Shown: positions 39,926 through 48,945, counted from the first letter of the stretch. The stretch: DNA of 64,000 nucleotides from Planomonospora sp. ID67723 (GCF_015711605.1 NZ_JABTEZ010000001.1:2384001-2448000); one strand, 5' to 3'. Made by a program: numbers and translations. Notes: a model not told the origin generated them from the letters alone.

Positions 39926-41224
39926 ATGTCAACGAACGCTGATGAGAAGGGGACGGGGCGCGCGCGGCGCCTCGTCCCCTCGGCCGTGTCCCGGCCGCTG
40001 TCCCGGCCGCTGTCCCGGCTGCCCGCCCCGGGCGCCGGCCCGCTCGGCAGGCTCCTGCGCCGGGAGAGGCGCTCCCAGATCGAGCGGCTGCGCCGGCTGA
40101 CCGCGTGGATGCTGGGGATCGGCATCGTCCTGGCGTGGGCCGGCCCCCTCGGCTGGCTCTCCCGAGGCGCCAGAGTGGACCTGTTCTCCCTCTCCGCGCT
40201 GGGACTGCTGGCGCTGGTCCCCTTCACCCTGCTCCAGCTGCGCATGATCAGAGCCGCGATGGACGGCGTCGCCGCGAACCGGGAGGTCGCCGCCTCGGGC
40301 GCGATCGCACTGGCCGTGCTGGCGACCCAGGAAGGGCACTTCTGGTCCTGGGGGCTGATCGCACCGGCCTGGGCGGCGGGCGCGGCGCTGCTGCTGAGCC
40401 GGTCCGGCACCCTGGCCGCCAGCCTCGGCTCGACCGCGGTCGGCCTCTTCCTCCTGTGGCCCGGGGACCCGGGTTCTGCGGCCGCCCTGGCGATCTACCC
40501 GGACGCGGACGCGTTCGGCGGCGCGGTCGGCGCCTACGTCGGAGGGTCCATGGGCATCCCGTGGGCGAACCGCTTCCAGCTCTGGTTCTGGGAGGTGGTC
40601 CGGGCTGCGGAGGCAGGCAAGGCGGCGCAGGCCCGGCTGGCGGTGACGGAGGAGCGGCTCCGCTTCGCCCGCGACCTGCACGACCTCGTCGGGCACAGCC
40701 TCTCCGCGATCGCGGTCAAGAGCGAGGTGGCCGTCAGGCTCGTCGGAGCCGACGCCGAACGGGCCGCCGCGGAGATGGACGAGGTGCGCGGACTGGCCAG
40801 GGAGGCGCTGAAGGAGATCCGTACGGCGGTGCGCGGCTACCGGACGGTGGACCTCGACGCCGAACTGCGCAGCATGGCCGCGGTCCTGGAGGCGGGCGGG
40901 ATCCGGTGCATGCTCCAGGTCCCGCCGGAGGAGATGCCCGAGGAGCTGGCCACGCTGCTGGCCTGGCTGGTCCGCGAGGGCACCACCAACGTGCTGAGGC
41001 ACAGCGCGGCGACCTTCTGCCGGATCTCGATCACCTTGCAGGGCGGGACGGCGGTGCTGGAGATGACCAACGACGGTGTGTCGGGGACGGGTGGCCGGGG
41101 AGGCACGGGCCTGACCGGGATGGCGGAGCGGGTGGCCGCCTGGGGCGGCTCGGTCACGGCCGGGGCGGACCGCTCCGGGGAGTTCAGGGTGCGGGCGACG
41201 GTCCCGCTGGAGGGAGTGCGATGA
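39926..41224 (+). CDS. Sensor histidine kinase, DesK/HisKA_3 type
   Basis: The 432-residue product has a basic N-terminal segment with RPLSRPLSRLP repeats, then about five membrane helices (60-205). A dimerisation/phosphoacceptor helix follows with H252 in RFARDLHDLVGHSLSA, and a HATPase_c domain with EGTTNVLRHS and GGTGLTGMAERV. The signal is probably membrane-related, as in DesK. It is translated just upstream of its regulator, and both sit behind an ABC exporter, the layout of exporter-sensing systems. Confidence 0.9.
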   Translation: MSTNADEKGTGRARRLVPSAVSRPLSRPLSRLPAPGAGPLGRLLRRERRSQIERLRRLTAWMLGIGIVLAWAGPLGWLSRGARVDLFSLSALGLLALVPFTLLQLRMIRAAMDGVAANREVAASGAIALAVLATQEGHFWSWGLIAPAWAAGAALLLSRSGTLAASLGSTAVGLFLLWPGDPGSAAALAIYPDADAFGGAVGAYVGGSMGIPWANRFQLWFWEVVRAAEAGKAAQARLAVTEERLRFARDLHDLVGHSLSAIAVKSEVAVRLVGADAERAAAEMDEVRGLAREALKEIRTAVRGYRTVDLDAELRSMAAVLEAGGIRCMLQVPPEEMPEELATLLAWLVREGTTNVLRHSAATFCRISITLQGGTAVLEMTNDGVSGTGGRGGTGLTGMAERVAAWGGSVTAGADRSGEFRVRATVPLEGVR

Positions 41225-41264
41225 CCCGGGCGACGCGGGCCGCGGTGCCGCCGGAGGAGGTCCG

Positions 41265-41858
41265 GTGATCCGGGTGCTGCTGGCCGATGACGAGCACCTG
41301 ATCCGGGAGGCGGTGGCCACGCTGCTCGGGCTGGAGCCGGACATCGAGGTCGTGGCCCAAGTGGCCAGAGGGGATCTGGTGGAGCCGGCCGTACGGGACC
41401 ACGCGCCCGACGTGATCGTGCTGGACATCGAGATGCCGGGGATGGACGGGCTGAGCGTCGCGGAGAACCTGCCGGGGCACGCCATGCTGATGCTGACCAG
41501 CTTCGGCCGCCCCGGCTACCTGCGCCGGGCGCTGGCGGCCGGGGTGCGCGGCTTCGTCCCCAAGGACGCCTCCTCCGCCGAGCTCGCCGAGGCGATCCGC
41601 AGGGTGCACTCCGGCGGGCGCTATCTCGACCCGGAGATGGCCGCCTCGGCGATGATGGCGGGGGAGAGCCCGCTGACCGACCGGGAGCGGGACGCGCTGG
41701 CCCTGGCCGCGCGGGGCGCCTCGGTGGGAGAGATCGCGGCCTCGCTCCACCTCACCGAGGGCACCGTCCGCAACTACCTGTCCAGCGCGATCACCAAGCT
41801 GGGAGCCGGCAACCGGATCACCGCGATCCGGGTCGCCCAGGAGAAGGGCTGGCTCTGA
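41265..41858 (+). CDS. NarL/DesR-type response regulator
   Basis: The 197-residue protein has a receiver domain with the acidic pair DDEH at the N-terminus, phosphoacceptor D54 (VLDIEMPGMDG) and a conserved K in FVPKDAS. A LuxR-type helix-turn-helix (LTDRERDALALAARGASVGE ... TVRNYLSSAITKLGA) ends the protein. GGAGGAGG precedes the GTG start. It is the partner of the kinase directly upstream and probably binds the inverted repeat at 37873-37886. Confidence 0.92.
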   Translation: MIRVLLADDEHLIREAVATLLGLEPDIEVVAQVARGDLVEPAVRDHAPDVIVLDIEMPGMDGLSVAENLPGHAMLMLTSFGRPGYLRRALAAGVRGFVPKDASSAELAEAIRRVHSGGRYLDPEMAASAMMAGESPLTDRERDALALAARGASVGEIAASLHLTEGTVRNYLSSAITKLGAGNRITAIRVAQEKGWL

Positions 41859-41864
41859 CGCCCT

Positions 41865-41919
41865 CCCGGCCTCAGGGCCGGGCCGGTGCCCGGACGCCCG
41901 GCGAGGTCTCCGCCGGGCG
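41865..41919. terminator. Two hairpins between convergent regulator genes
   Basis: Hairpin 1 pairs 41865-41871 with 41876-41882 (4-base loop). Hairpin 2 pairs 41895-41903 with 41911-41919 (9 bp, 7-base loop). Placed between the converging response-regulator and TetR genes, they can stop transcripts from both sides. Confidence 0.6.
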
Positions 41920-41926
41920 GGGCCGG

Positions 41927-42508
41927 TCACATCGCCAGCGACCGTCGGTAGATATGCACGGCGGTGCCGATCAACTGGTCGATCGAAGGCGGCTCGTCGG
42001 CCAGAACCCACTCGATGAGAAGCTCCTGGAGCGCACCGATCATGCCGAGCACGAGCAGGTGCGGGTCGGTCCCGGCCTCCTCGGGCGTCTGCAGGAGGCC
42101 GGTCTCGATGATCTGCGTGAAGCCCGCCACGGCCTCCTGGCGTGAGGTGGTGAGGCAGTCGCCCGCTCGCCGTACCTCCAGATGCAGGATCCTGGCGCGG
42201 CGCGGATCCTCGGTGACGAACTCGATGTAGGCGGCGACGCCGGCCTCGATGCGGCCGAGCAGCGTGTTGGGCGCCTGCTCGACGGCCTTGGAGACCGCGA
42301 CGAGGTTGTCCTGGACACACCTGTCGTACACCACCTGCATCAGCTCCTCGCGGCCGCTGAAACACTCGTAGAAGGCGCGGTTGGAGATGCGCGCGGCGGT
42401 GCACAGCTTCTCGATGGTGGTGTCCGGGAAACCGTTTCTGGCATAGAGGTTGTAGGCCGCCTTGATCAGCCGTTCGCGACGCTCCGCCAACCGCTCCTCT
42501 GCGGACAT
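41927..42508 (-). CDS. TetR-family transcriptional regulator
   Basis: The product is 193 residues from the ATG at 42508; a GTG at 42571 is in frame, but the operator-like repeat at 42533-42563 would then lie inside the gene. The N-terminal HTH is clear (RLIKAAYNLYARNGFPDTTIEKLCTAARISNRAFYECF). The ligand domain is all helical and about 140 residues long. It follows the aldehyde dehydrogenase gene on the same strand, a likely target. The effector is unknown. Confidence 0.87.
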   Translation of the reverse strand: MSAEERLAERRERLIKAAYNLYARNGFPDTTIEKLCTAARISNRAFYECFSGREELMQVVYDRCVQDNLVAVSKAVEQAPNTLLGRIEAGVAAYIEFVTEDPRRARILHLEVRRAGDCLTTSRQEAVAGFTQIIETGLLQTPEEAGTDPHLLVLGMIGALQELLIEWVLADEPPSIDQLIGTAVHIYRRSLAM

Positions 42509-42532
42509 TCCTCTGTATGGACGCCCACCCAC

Positions 42533-42563
42533 GTCAAGTCCTCGCTGCGGGTGAGGGCTTGAC
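42533..42563. promoter_or_regulatory. Operator-like inverted repeat before the tetR gene
   Basis: GTCAAGTCCTC (42533-42543) and GAGGGCTTGAC (42553-42563) form an inverted repeat with one mismatch and a 9-base centre, 25 bases ahead of the TetR start. The same half-sites CTTGAC/GTCAAG recur at 42692-42709 near the 3' end of the aldehyde dehydrogenase gene. Confidence 0.5.
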
Positions 42564-42655
42564 AAATTCACGCTCTATCACATCCACCCCATGATCCTGG
42601 ATACCGGAACCCACCATTATGGGTGCAAGATCCTTTTTGGGGAAGAGTCAGGGCG

Positions 42656-44140
42656 TTATTGCTTCCGACGGCCATGTAAGAACGTCACAAGCTTGACTAC
42701 GCGGTCAAGTTCGGCTTGCGTTCGAGTGAAGGAGGTGAGGTTCATTCCGGGCAGCGCGAAGCGCTGGCGGGAGACGGCCTTGGGCCGGGCGAACTCCCGT
42801 AGCCCGTCCGCGCCGTGGATCCGGCCGAAGCCGGAGTCGCCGAGGCCGCCGAAGGGCAGGGCGGGGACGGAGGCGAAGGAGATGACCGAATTGATCGCGG
42901 TCATCCCGCTCCGCATCCGGCGGGCGAGCTCCACGGCCCGCCGCCGGTCGCCCGAGAAGATCGTTCCGGCCAGGCCGTAGGCGGTGGCGTTGGCCTTCTC
43001 CAGGGCCTCCTCCGCGTCGGCGACGCGCTTGATCGTGAGGGTCGGTCCGAACGTCTCCTCGCGGACCGCGGGGGAGTCCTCGGGCACGTCCTCCACGATC
43101 ACCGGGTCGACGTACGGCGCGCGGACCGACTCCGGCCCGCCGAGGACCGCCTTCCCGCTCGCGACGGCGTCGTCGATGTGCCGCCGGATGACGTCGAGCT
43201 GCGCGGGCATGGTGACCGGGCCGTAGTCCTCGCCGGCCCGGACCTCGCGGGCCCGCCCGGTCAGCTCCCGCATGAAGGCGTCGTAGACCGCGTCGACCAC
43301 GTAGACCCGCTCCACGCCGACGCAGGTCTGCCCGGAGTTGGACATCGCGCCCCACAGGGCCGCGTCCGCCGCCGCGGCCACGTCCGCGTCGGCGTCCACG
43401 ATCAGCGCGTCCTTGCCGCCGCACTCGGCGACCATCGGCGTCAGGTTCTGCGCGCACGCCGCCATCACCCGCTTGGCGGTGGCCGTCGAACCGGTGAACG
43501 CGATCTTCTTGACCCCGGGATCCCCCGCGAGCGCGGCACCCGTCTCGCCCAGGCCGGTCACCGTACGGAAGACGGGCTGCTCGGGCACCGCCTCGGCGAA
43601 CAGCTCGGCCAGCAGCACGCCCGTGCCCGGGGTCAGCTCGCTCGGCTTGAACACCACGGCGTTGCCCGCCGCCAGCGCGTAGGCGATCGAGCCCATCGGG
43701 GTGAAGACCGGATAGTTCCACGGGCCGATGACCCCGACCACGCCCAGCGGCAGGTACTCCAGCGTCGCCGCGAGGTTGGCGCCGACCATCCCGGGGGAGA
43801 CCCGGCGCGCCCCGAGCACCTTGCGCGCGTTGCGGGCCGCCCAGTCGAGGTGGGTGATGGCCAGGATCGCCTCGAGGGTGGCGTCGGCCTTCGGCTTGCC
43901 GGTCTCCCGGTGGACCGTGCCGACGATCCGGGCGATGTCCCGCGTGACGACCGCCTTGTAGTCGAGCAGCCTGCGCCTGCGCTCGGCCCACCCCAGCCCG
44001 CCCCACCACTCCGCGGCGCGCTCGGCCTCCGCAACGGCGGCCCGTACGGCCCGGGCGTCCTGGACGGGATGGGTGCCGACGACGGCGCCGGTGGCGGGGT
44101 CGAGGGAGTCGAAGGTGCGCTGCTCTGTCGTCATGGACAT
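42656..44140 (-). CDS. NAD(P)-dependent aldehyde dehydrogenase
   Basis: The enzyme oxidises an aldehyde to the acid. The 494-residue product starts at the ATG at 44140, six bases after AGGAGG. Motifs: the cofactor segment GPWNYPVFTPMG, KPSELTP, FTGSTATAKRV, catalytic E239 in VAECGGKDA and nucleophile C273 in NSGQTCVG. A C-terminal PFGGLGDSGFGRIHG follows. Substrate class (succinate-semialdehyde, aromatic or fatty aldehyde) cannot be fixed from sequence. A TetR gene follows on the same strand 84 bases away and may control it. Confidence 0.93.
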   Translation of the reverse strand: MSMTTEQRTFDSLDPATGAVVGTHPVQDARAVRAAVAEAERAAEWWGGLGWAERRRRLLDYKAVVTRDIARIVGTVHRETGKPKADATLEAILAITHLDWAARNARKVLGARRVSPGMVGANLAATLEYLPLGVVGVIGPWNYPVFTPMGSIAYALAAGNAVVFKPSELTPGTGVLLAELFAEAVPEQPVFRTVTGLGETGAALAGDPGVKKIAFTGSTATAKRVMAACAQNLTPMVAECGGKDALIVDADADVAAAADAALWGAMSNSGQTCVGVERVYVVDAVYDAFMRELTGRAREVRAGEDYGPVTMPAQLDVIRRHIDDAVASGKAVLGGPESVRAPYVDPVIVEDVPEDSPAVREETFGPTLTIKRVADAEEALEKANATAYGLAGTIFSGDRRRAVELARRMRSGMTAINSVISFASVPALPFGGLGDSGFGRIHGADGLREFARPKAVSRQRFALPGMNLTSFTRTQAELDRVVKLVTFLHGRRKQ

Positions 44141-44347
44141 CACGGGCCTCCTGTCGCGTGGCGGATGCCCGGAGAAGGGCGCTCGCCGCGACCCCGCGGG
44201 GCACGGCGGACCGGACGGGCACGGTGCGCCCACGATAGACCGCGGCCGTTGTGCAGTAAACCATCACTTACGCGGGGCGCCCCGGAGGTCGCACCGGGTC
44301 CGTGCCGCCGGTCCGGCGGCTGGTCGCCCGCCTGAGGGCCCGGCCGT

Positions 44348-44977
44348 TCACCTGATGAGGATTCCCCGGTCCAGGGCGGTGGTGACCGCGGCGGTGCGAT
44401 CGGAGACGCCGAGCTTGCCGAAGACCCGCAGCAGATGCGTCTTGACCGTGGTCTCGCTGATGAACAGCTCCCTGCCGATCTCCGCGTTGGTCAGCCCTCC
44501 CGCCACGAGGGAGAGCACCTCGATCTCGCGCCGGGACAGCGATCCGGTCGCGGGGGCCCGCATCCGGGTCACGAGCCTGGTCGCCACCGACGGCGAGAGC
44601 ACGGTCTCGCCCCGCGCGGCCGCGGCGATCGCGGCCAGCAGGTCCGCCCGGGAGGTGTCCTTGAGGAGGTACCCGGCGGCCCCGGCCTCGACCGCGCGCA
44701 CGATGTCCTGGTCGGTCTCGTAGGTGGTCAGCACGATCACCCGGCTCCCCGGGCGGTCCGCCAGGATGCGGGAGATCGCACTGACCCCGTCACCGTCCGG
44801 CATGCGCAGATCCATCAGGATCACATCCGGGACGAGCTCCCGTGCCCGCACGACCGCCTCGTCCCCCGACGCGGCCTCGCCGGCCACGGTGAGCCCGGGA
44901 TCGGCCTCCAGCATCCCGCGCAGGCCCTCGCGGACCACCGGGTGGTCATCGACGATCATCAGGCGCAGCAAGGTCAT
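44348..44977 (-). CDS. NarL-type response regulator
   Basis: The 209-residue regulator has a receiver with DDHP at 10-13, phosphoacceptor D56 in VILMDLRMPDGDG, the T in VLTTYE and K in YLLKDTS. A LuxR-type HTH (LSRREIEVLSLVAGGLTNAE ... TTVKTHLLRVFGKLGVSDR) follows. Its ATG overlaps the kinase stop (ATGA). It ends the leftward ABC-kinase-regulator operon and is a candidate for binding the repeat at 48112-48131. Confidence 0.94.
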   Translation of the reverse strand: MTLLRLMIVDDHPVVREGLRGMLEADPGLTVAGEAASGDEAVVRARELVPDVILMDLRMPDGDGVSAISRILADRPGSRVIVLTTYETDQDIVRAVEAGAAGYLLKDTSRADLLAAIAAAARGETVLSPSVATRLVTRMRAPATGSLSRREIEVLSLVAGGLTNAEIGRELFISETTVKTHLLRVFGKLGVSDRTAAVTTALDRGILIR

Positions 44978-46323
44978 GCCCCCTGCCCGGTGGTGACGGC
45001 GGTTCCGGTGACGGTCTCCCCCGAGGGGGTGCCCGGGCCGGTGGGAACGACGATCTCGAGGGTGGTGCCCCCGCCGGGTGTGCCGGTCAGGGTGAGGCGC
45101 CCGCCCACCTGCTCGACGCGGGCGCGCATGCCCCGCAGGCCGTACCCGCCGCCGGCGCCGGGGGTGAGGCCGCGCCCGTCGTCGCGGATCTTCAGCCTCA
45201 CGGCATCGGACCCGTAGGTCGCCGAGACGTCCACCCGGCCGGCCGCCGCGTGCTTGCGCACGTTGGCCAGGGCTTCCTGGACGGCACGGATGAGGACCAC
45301 CTCGGTGGGCGGCGGCAGGGGCCGGGACGCCCCGCGGACGGAGGCGGCCGCCGTGATCCCCGTCTCCTCGCCCAGCCGGGCGGTGAGACGCTTGAGGGCC
45401 TCGTCGAAGGTGGAGCCGTCCAGCGGAGCGGGGCTGAGCGCGGCGATCAGGGTGCGGGCCTCGGCGAGGTTCTCCCGTGCGGTCCGTACGGCCAGCGCCA
45501 GGTGGCGGGCCGGGTCCGGCTGGGCCTCGGCGGCCTGGATCAGCATGATGATGCTGGTGAACCCCTGTGCCAGGGTGTCGTGGATCTCCCCGGCGAGCCG
45601 CGCACGCTCGGCCAGGGCTCCCCGCTCGGCGGAGAGCCGGGCCACCTCGGCCCGCTGGGCCTCCAGTTCCCGGATGAGCGCGGCCCGCTCCTCGCTCTGC
45701 TCCATGATCCGCTCGATCCACAGGCCGAAGACGGCGGAGAAGAAGATCACGATTGTGGTGACGGTCAGGAAGTTGAAGGTTCCCGCCCAGCCGTCGTCGG
45801 AGACGAGGAAGCGGGCGGCCGGGGCGAGGTTGAGCACGACGACCATCGCCACGGCGGTCCTGGCCTGCAGCACCATGAAGCACTGCGGGCAGAGGCCGAA
45901 GAGCGCGAACGTCATCGTCGGCTCGATGAGCGCGGCGGGGACGAACAAGGCGACGAGGAGGACCAGGTAGACGATCCCGCGCCGCCGGTCCTCGCGCACG
46001 ATCGCCGGACGGCCGACCAGGACGTAGACGGGCAGGATCGCGGCCATGAGCCCGGCGGAGAGGAACCTGCCGGAGGAGCCGGAGCCGTCCAGCGCGACGA
46101 ACGCGGCCGGGACGAGCGTGGTGGCGGCGAGCAGCACCTCCCAGCCGCGCAGCGACTCCCAGACGTGCGGTCCGGCCGGGTCTGCGGGCCGGCCGGGCCG
46201 CAGCAGCGGGATCGGCGCCCGTCCTGCCGGGCCGCCCCTCCGGTCCGGCAGGGGTTCCCGCGGTACGTCCGGGTGGGTCCCTATCCGTCGCGGCGGCTCT
46301 TCCAGCGGAAGGTCGTCAGACAC
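44974..46323 (-). CDS. Sensor histidine kinase, HisKA_3 type
   Basis: The 449-residue product (GTG start) begins inside the last 43 bases of the permease gene, so it is translationally coupled. About 50 proline/arginine-rich residues precede five membrane helices (about 62-200). One of these contains the CPQC pair at 145-148, a possible redox or metal site. Then comes a short coiled coil (207-240), H248 in GEIHDTLAQGF, and an ATPase domain with ALANVRKHA and GGYGLRGMRARV. Partner of the regulator that follows. Confidence 0.9.
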   Translation of the reverse strand: MSDDLPLEEPPRRIGTHPDVPREPLPDRRGGPAGRAPIPLLRPGRPADPAGPHVWESLRGWEVLLAATTLVPAAFVALDGSGSSGRFLSAGLMAAILPVYVLVGRPAIVREDRRRGIVYLVLLVALFVPAALIEPTMTFALFGLCPQCFMVLQARTAVAMVVVLNLAPAARFLVSDDGWAGTFNFLTVTTIVIFFSAVFGLWIERIMEQSEERAALIRELEAQRAEVARLSAERGALAERARLAGEIHDTLAQGFTSIIMLIQAAEAQPDPARHLALAVRTARENLAEARTLIAALSPAPLDGSTFDEALKRLTARLGEETGITAAASVRGASRPLPPPTEVVLIRAVQEALANVRKHAAAGRVDVSATYGSDAVRLKIRDDGRGLTPGAGGGYGLRGMRARVEQVGGRLTLTGTPGGGTTLEIVVPTGPGTPSGETVTGTAVTTGQGA

Positions 46324-47123
46324 AGCAGGAGCCCTCCGATGACCCAGGCGCCCAGGATCAGCGCCACTCGGTCGAGTTCGTATGATGCGGCCAGTTCAAG
46401 TGTGGCACCGCCGTCGCCCAGGAAGACCGATCGGAATCCCTGGCACATCCACTTCAGCGGGAAGAACGACGCGATCCGGGTCAGCCACTCGGGCAGTTCG
46501 CTGATCGGGATGAACACCCCGGAGATGAACTGCAGCACCACGAACGGCATCGCGATCACCGCGCTGGCGCTCTTGCCCGACCGGGGCAGGCTGCTGACGG
46601 CGATGCCGAGCAGGGACGATCCGAGCACGCCGAGCACGAACACCCAGGCGAAGGTCAGCCAGCCGGACGCCTCCGCGGGCAGCTCCAGCCCGAACAGGGC
46701 CACTCCGATGGCCAGCAGGATCACCACCTGGACGAAGGAGACGAGCAGGGTGTTGAGCGCCTTGCCCGCGAAGTAGGCGGAGGGCGGCATCGGGGTGCCG
46801 GCCAGCCGCTTGAGCGTGCCGTCGTCCCGGTCCATCGCGATGCCGATGCCGAGGTTCTGGAAGCCCGTCATGGTCGCGGAGCCGATCAATCCGGCCACGT
46901 AGAGCTGGGAGACGTTCAGGCCGGTGCCCTCCAGGTCGTTCGCGAAGATCGACCCGAAGATCACCAGCAGGATGATCGGGAAGGAGAAGGTGAAGATCAC
47001 CGCGTCCTTCTCGCGGAAGAACATGCGGGTCTCGATGGCCGCCCGCGACAGGCTCAGTCTGATCGCGGAGGGCAGTTCGGCGGGGGCCGCCGGAACGGCG
47101 GGTGGAGCGACGATCTGGGTCAT
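46281..47123 (-). CDS. ABC-2 type exporter permease
   Basis: The 280-residue product starts at the ATG at 47123, after a GAGGAA site. An amphipathic N-terminal stretch leads into six helices with the ABC-2 pattern: FFREKDAVIFTFSFPIILLV, then MDRDDGTLKRLAGTPMPPSAYFAGK after helix 2, and SGVFIPISELPEWL with PLKWMCQGF near the end. It lies 107 bases behind its ATPase gene. Its 3' end overlaps the kinase start. Confidence 0.9.
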   Translation of the reverse strand: MTQIVAPPAVPAAPAELPSAIRLSLSRAAIETRMFFREKDAVIFTFSFPIILLVIFGSIFANDLEGTGLNVSQLYVAGLIGSATMTGFQNLGIGIAMDRDDGTLKRLAGTPMPPSAYFAGKALNTLLVSFVQVVILLAIGVALFGLELPAEASGWLTFAWVFVLGVLGSSLLGIAVSSLPRSGKSASAVIAMPFVVLQFISGVFIPISELPEWLTRIASFFPLKWMCQGFRSVFLGDGGATLELAASYELDRVALILGAWVIGGLLLCLTTFRWKSRRDG

Positions 47124-47230
47124 GGGGATCGTTCCTCGGTCAGGCGGGGTGGATGTCGTATGGGGCCGGGCCGCGAGCCGGCTCCCGGCTGGGCGGGTGT
47201 GGTGTCGCGCGGGGGCCGGGTGCGCGGAGG

Positions 47231-48055
47231 TCAGCCCTCGATCAGGCGGAGGTAGACGTCCTCCAGGGACGGCCGGGTCACGGCCAGCTCCGGGATCTCG
47301 CCGTCGAACTGCCGGGTCAGCTCCAGGACGGTCTTCGTGGGGGTGCCGGTCTCCACGGAACCGCCCGCCCAGCGGACCGTGGCCTCGGCGGTGGCCCGCC
47401 CGCCCAGGGTCGCGGGATCGCCTTCGGCCACGATCCGGCCCTTGGCGATCACCGCCACCCTGTCGGCCAGCGCCTCGGCCTCGTCCAGGTAGTGGGTGGT
47501 CAGCACGATCGTGGTGCCCTGGTGGGCCAGCCCCTGGATCAGCTCCCAGAACTGGCGGCGCGCCTCGGGATCGAACCCGGTGGTCGGCTCGTCCAGGAAG
47601 AGCAGCTCGGGGCCGCCGATCACGCCCAGCGCCACGTCCACCCGGCGCCGCTGGCCGCCGGAGAGCTGGCGGATCCGCTTGCCGGCCTTGTCGGTCAGGC
47701 CGACCCGCTCGATCACCTCGTCCGGGTCCCGGGCGCTGGGGTAGTAGCCCGCGAAGTGCCGGACCGTCTCCCGCACCGTGGCCTCGGCCACGTCGTTGGC
47801 CGTCTGCAGCACCACCCCGACCCGGGCGCGCCACTCGCGGGTGGGCCTGCCCGGGTCGGTCCCCAGGACGCTGACCTCGCCGCCGTCCCGCCGCCGGTGG
47901 CCCTCCAGGATCTCCACCGTGGTGGACTTCCCGGCCCCGTTCGGGCCGAGGATCGCGAACACCTCCCCGGCCCTGATGTCGAGGTCGATTCCGTCGACCG
48001 CCTGCACGTCGCCGTAGCGCTTGGTCAGGCCCCGCACTCTCACCGCTGTCGTCAT
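47231..48055 (-). CDS. ABC exporter ATP-binding protein
   Basis: The 274-residue ATPase has Walker A GPNGAGKST (37-45), Q-loop VVLQTAND, signature LSGGQRRR, Walker B LLFLDEPTTGFDP and the TTHYLDEAEALADR switch region. It is the first gene of the leftward operon ATPase-permease-kinase-regulator, the same content as the module at 37968-41858 with opposite orientation. The exported substrate is unknown. Confidence 0.93.
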   Translation of the reverse strand: MTTAVRVRGLTKRYGDVQAVDGIDLDIRAGEVFAILGPNGAGKSTTVEILEGHRRRDGGEVSVLGTDPGRPTREWRARVGVVLQTANDVAEATVRETVRHFAGYYPSARDPDEVIERVGLTDKAGKRIRQLSGGQRRRVDVALGVIGGPELLFLDEPTTGFDPEARRQFWELIQGLAHQGTTIVLTTHYLDEAEALADRVAVIAKGRIVAEGDPATLGGRATAEATVRWAGGSVETGTPTKTVLELTRQFDGEIPELAVTRPSLEDVYLRLIEG

Positions 48056-48111
48056 GCTCCGAGCATCGTCCGGCTACGGCTCACGCGGTACCGACGGCCG
48101 GTGGAACCGGT

Positions 48112-48131
48112 TGTCCTCCGTTCGGAGGACA
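48112..48131. promoter_or_regulatory. Perfect inverted repeat before the leftward ABC/two-component operon
   Basis: TGTCCTCCG and CGGAGGACA (48112-48120 and 48123-48131) are exact inverse copies around TT, 57 bases before the ATPase start. Size and position suit a NarL-type regulator dimer, most simply the product of 44348-44977. Confidence 0.6.
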
Positions 48132-48197
48132 CGGGCCCGGGCCCGGGGCGGGGAGGAGGGCCGGGCGGGCGCGCCGCGCGGCCGGAGCTCCGTACGG

Positions 48198-48860
48198 TCA
48201 GAACAGGGTGGGGTTCTCCGGTTCGATGCCGCGCAGCGCGTCGTAGTCGAGGGTCACGCAGTCGATGCCCCGGTCGGCGGCGAGCACGCGGGCCTGCGGC
48301 TTGATCTCCTGGGCGGCGAAGACGCCTCTGACCGGGGCGAGCAGCGGGTCGCGGTTGAGCAGTTCCAGGTAGCGGGTGAGCTGCTCGACCCCGTCGATCT
48401 CACCCCGCCGCTTGATCTCCACCGCGACGGTCGAGCCGTTGTGGTCGCGGCAGAGGATGTCCACCGGCCCGATCGCCGTCATGTACTCCCGCCGGACCAG
48501 CGTGTATCCCGCCCCCAGCGTGGTGATGTGCTCGGCCAGCAGCTCCTGCAGGTGCGCCTCGACACCGTCCTTGATCAGACCGGGGTCCACGCCCAGCTCG
48601 TGGCTGAAGTCGTGGAGGATCTCCTCCATGGTGAGGATCAGCTTCTCGCCGGTCTTTCCGTGGGTCACCGTCCAGGTGCCGCCGTCCTCACGGAGCTTGC
48701 ACGGCGGGTTCATCCAGTTCAGCGGCTTGAAGGCGCGGTCGTCGGCATGGATCGACACGCTGCTGTCCGCCTTGATCAAGATCAGCCGGGGCGCCATCGG
48801 GAGATGGGCGGTGAGCTTTCCCACGTAATCCACGCTGCAACGCGCGATGACCAGCCGCAT
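48198..48860 (-). CDS. nucS: Mismatch-specific endonuclease NucS/EndoMS
   Basis: NucS cuts both strands at mismatches and replaces MutS/MutL in most actinobacteria. The 220-residue product has an N-terminal DNA-binding beta domain and a RecB-like nuclease domain with D134 (GPVDILC), E148 and K150 (VAVEIKRRG) and Q160. The final residues NPTLF form the C-terminal motif that docks on the DNA sliding clamp. It is preceded by a -10 box close to the ATG, suggesting a leaderless mRNA. Confidence 0.95.
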   Translation of the reverse strand: MRLVIARCSVDYVGKLTAHLPMAPRLILIKADSSVSIHADDRAFKPLNWMNPPCKLREDGGTWTVTHGKTGEKLILTMEEILHDFSHELGVDPGLIKDGVEAHLQELLAEHITTLGAGYTLVRREYMTAIGPVDILCRDHNGSTVAVEIKRRGEIDGVEQLTRYLELLNRDPLLAPVRGVFAAQEIKPQARVLAADRGIDCVTLDYDALRGIEPENPTLF

Positions 48861-48868
48861 GGAGCATC

Positions 48869-48874
48869 ACCCTA
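48869..48874 (-). promoter_or_regulatory. Candidate -10 of nucS
   Basis: The minus strand reads TAGGGT, eight bases before the ATG at 48860, which has no ribosome site. No -35 is apparent. Confidence 0.35.
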
Positions 48875-48886
48875 CCGGCCTGACGG

Positions 48887-48918
48887 GACCGGCCGCCCTG
48901 CGAAGAGGACGGCCGGTC
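48887..48918 (-). terminator. Hairpin after the NatB-like permease gene
   Basis: A perfect 9-bp stem (48887-48895 with 48910-48918) and a 14-base loop lie 27 bases after the permease stop and before nucS. It probably separates the two transcription units. Confidence 0.45.
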
Positions 48919-48945
48919 GTCTCACCGCACCGGACGGCGCGGTTG

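Noticed and set aside
41221-41268. 16-codon frame between kinase and response regulator
   Set aside because: It starts inside the kinase stop region and ends across the regulator GTG; the GGAGGAGG inside it is simply the regulator's ribosome site.
41927-42571. GTG at 42571 as the start of the TetR gene
   Set aside because: It would add 21 residues without family support and bury the operator-like repeat in the coding region; the ATG at 42508 is preferred, though its own ribosome site is poorly spaced.
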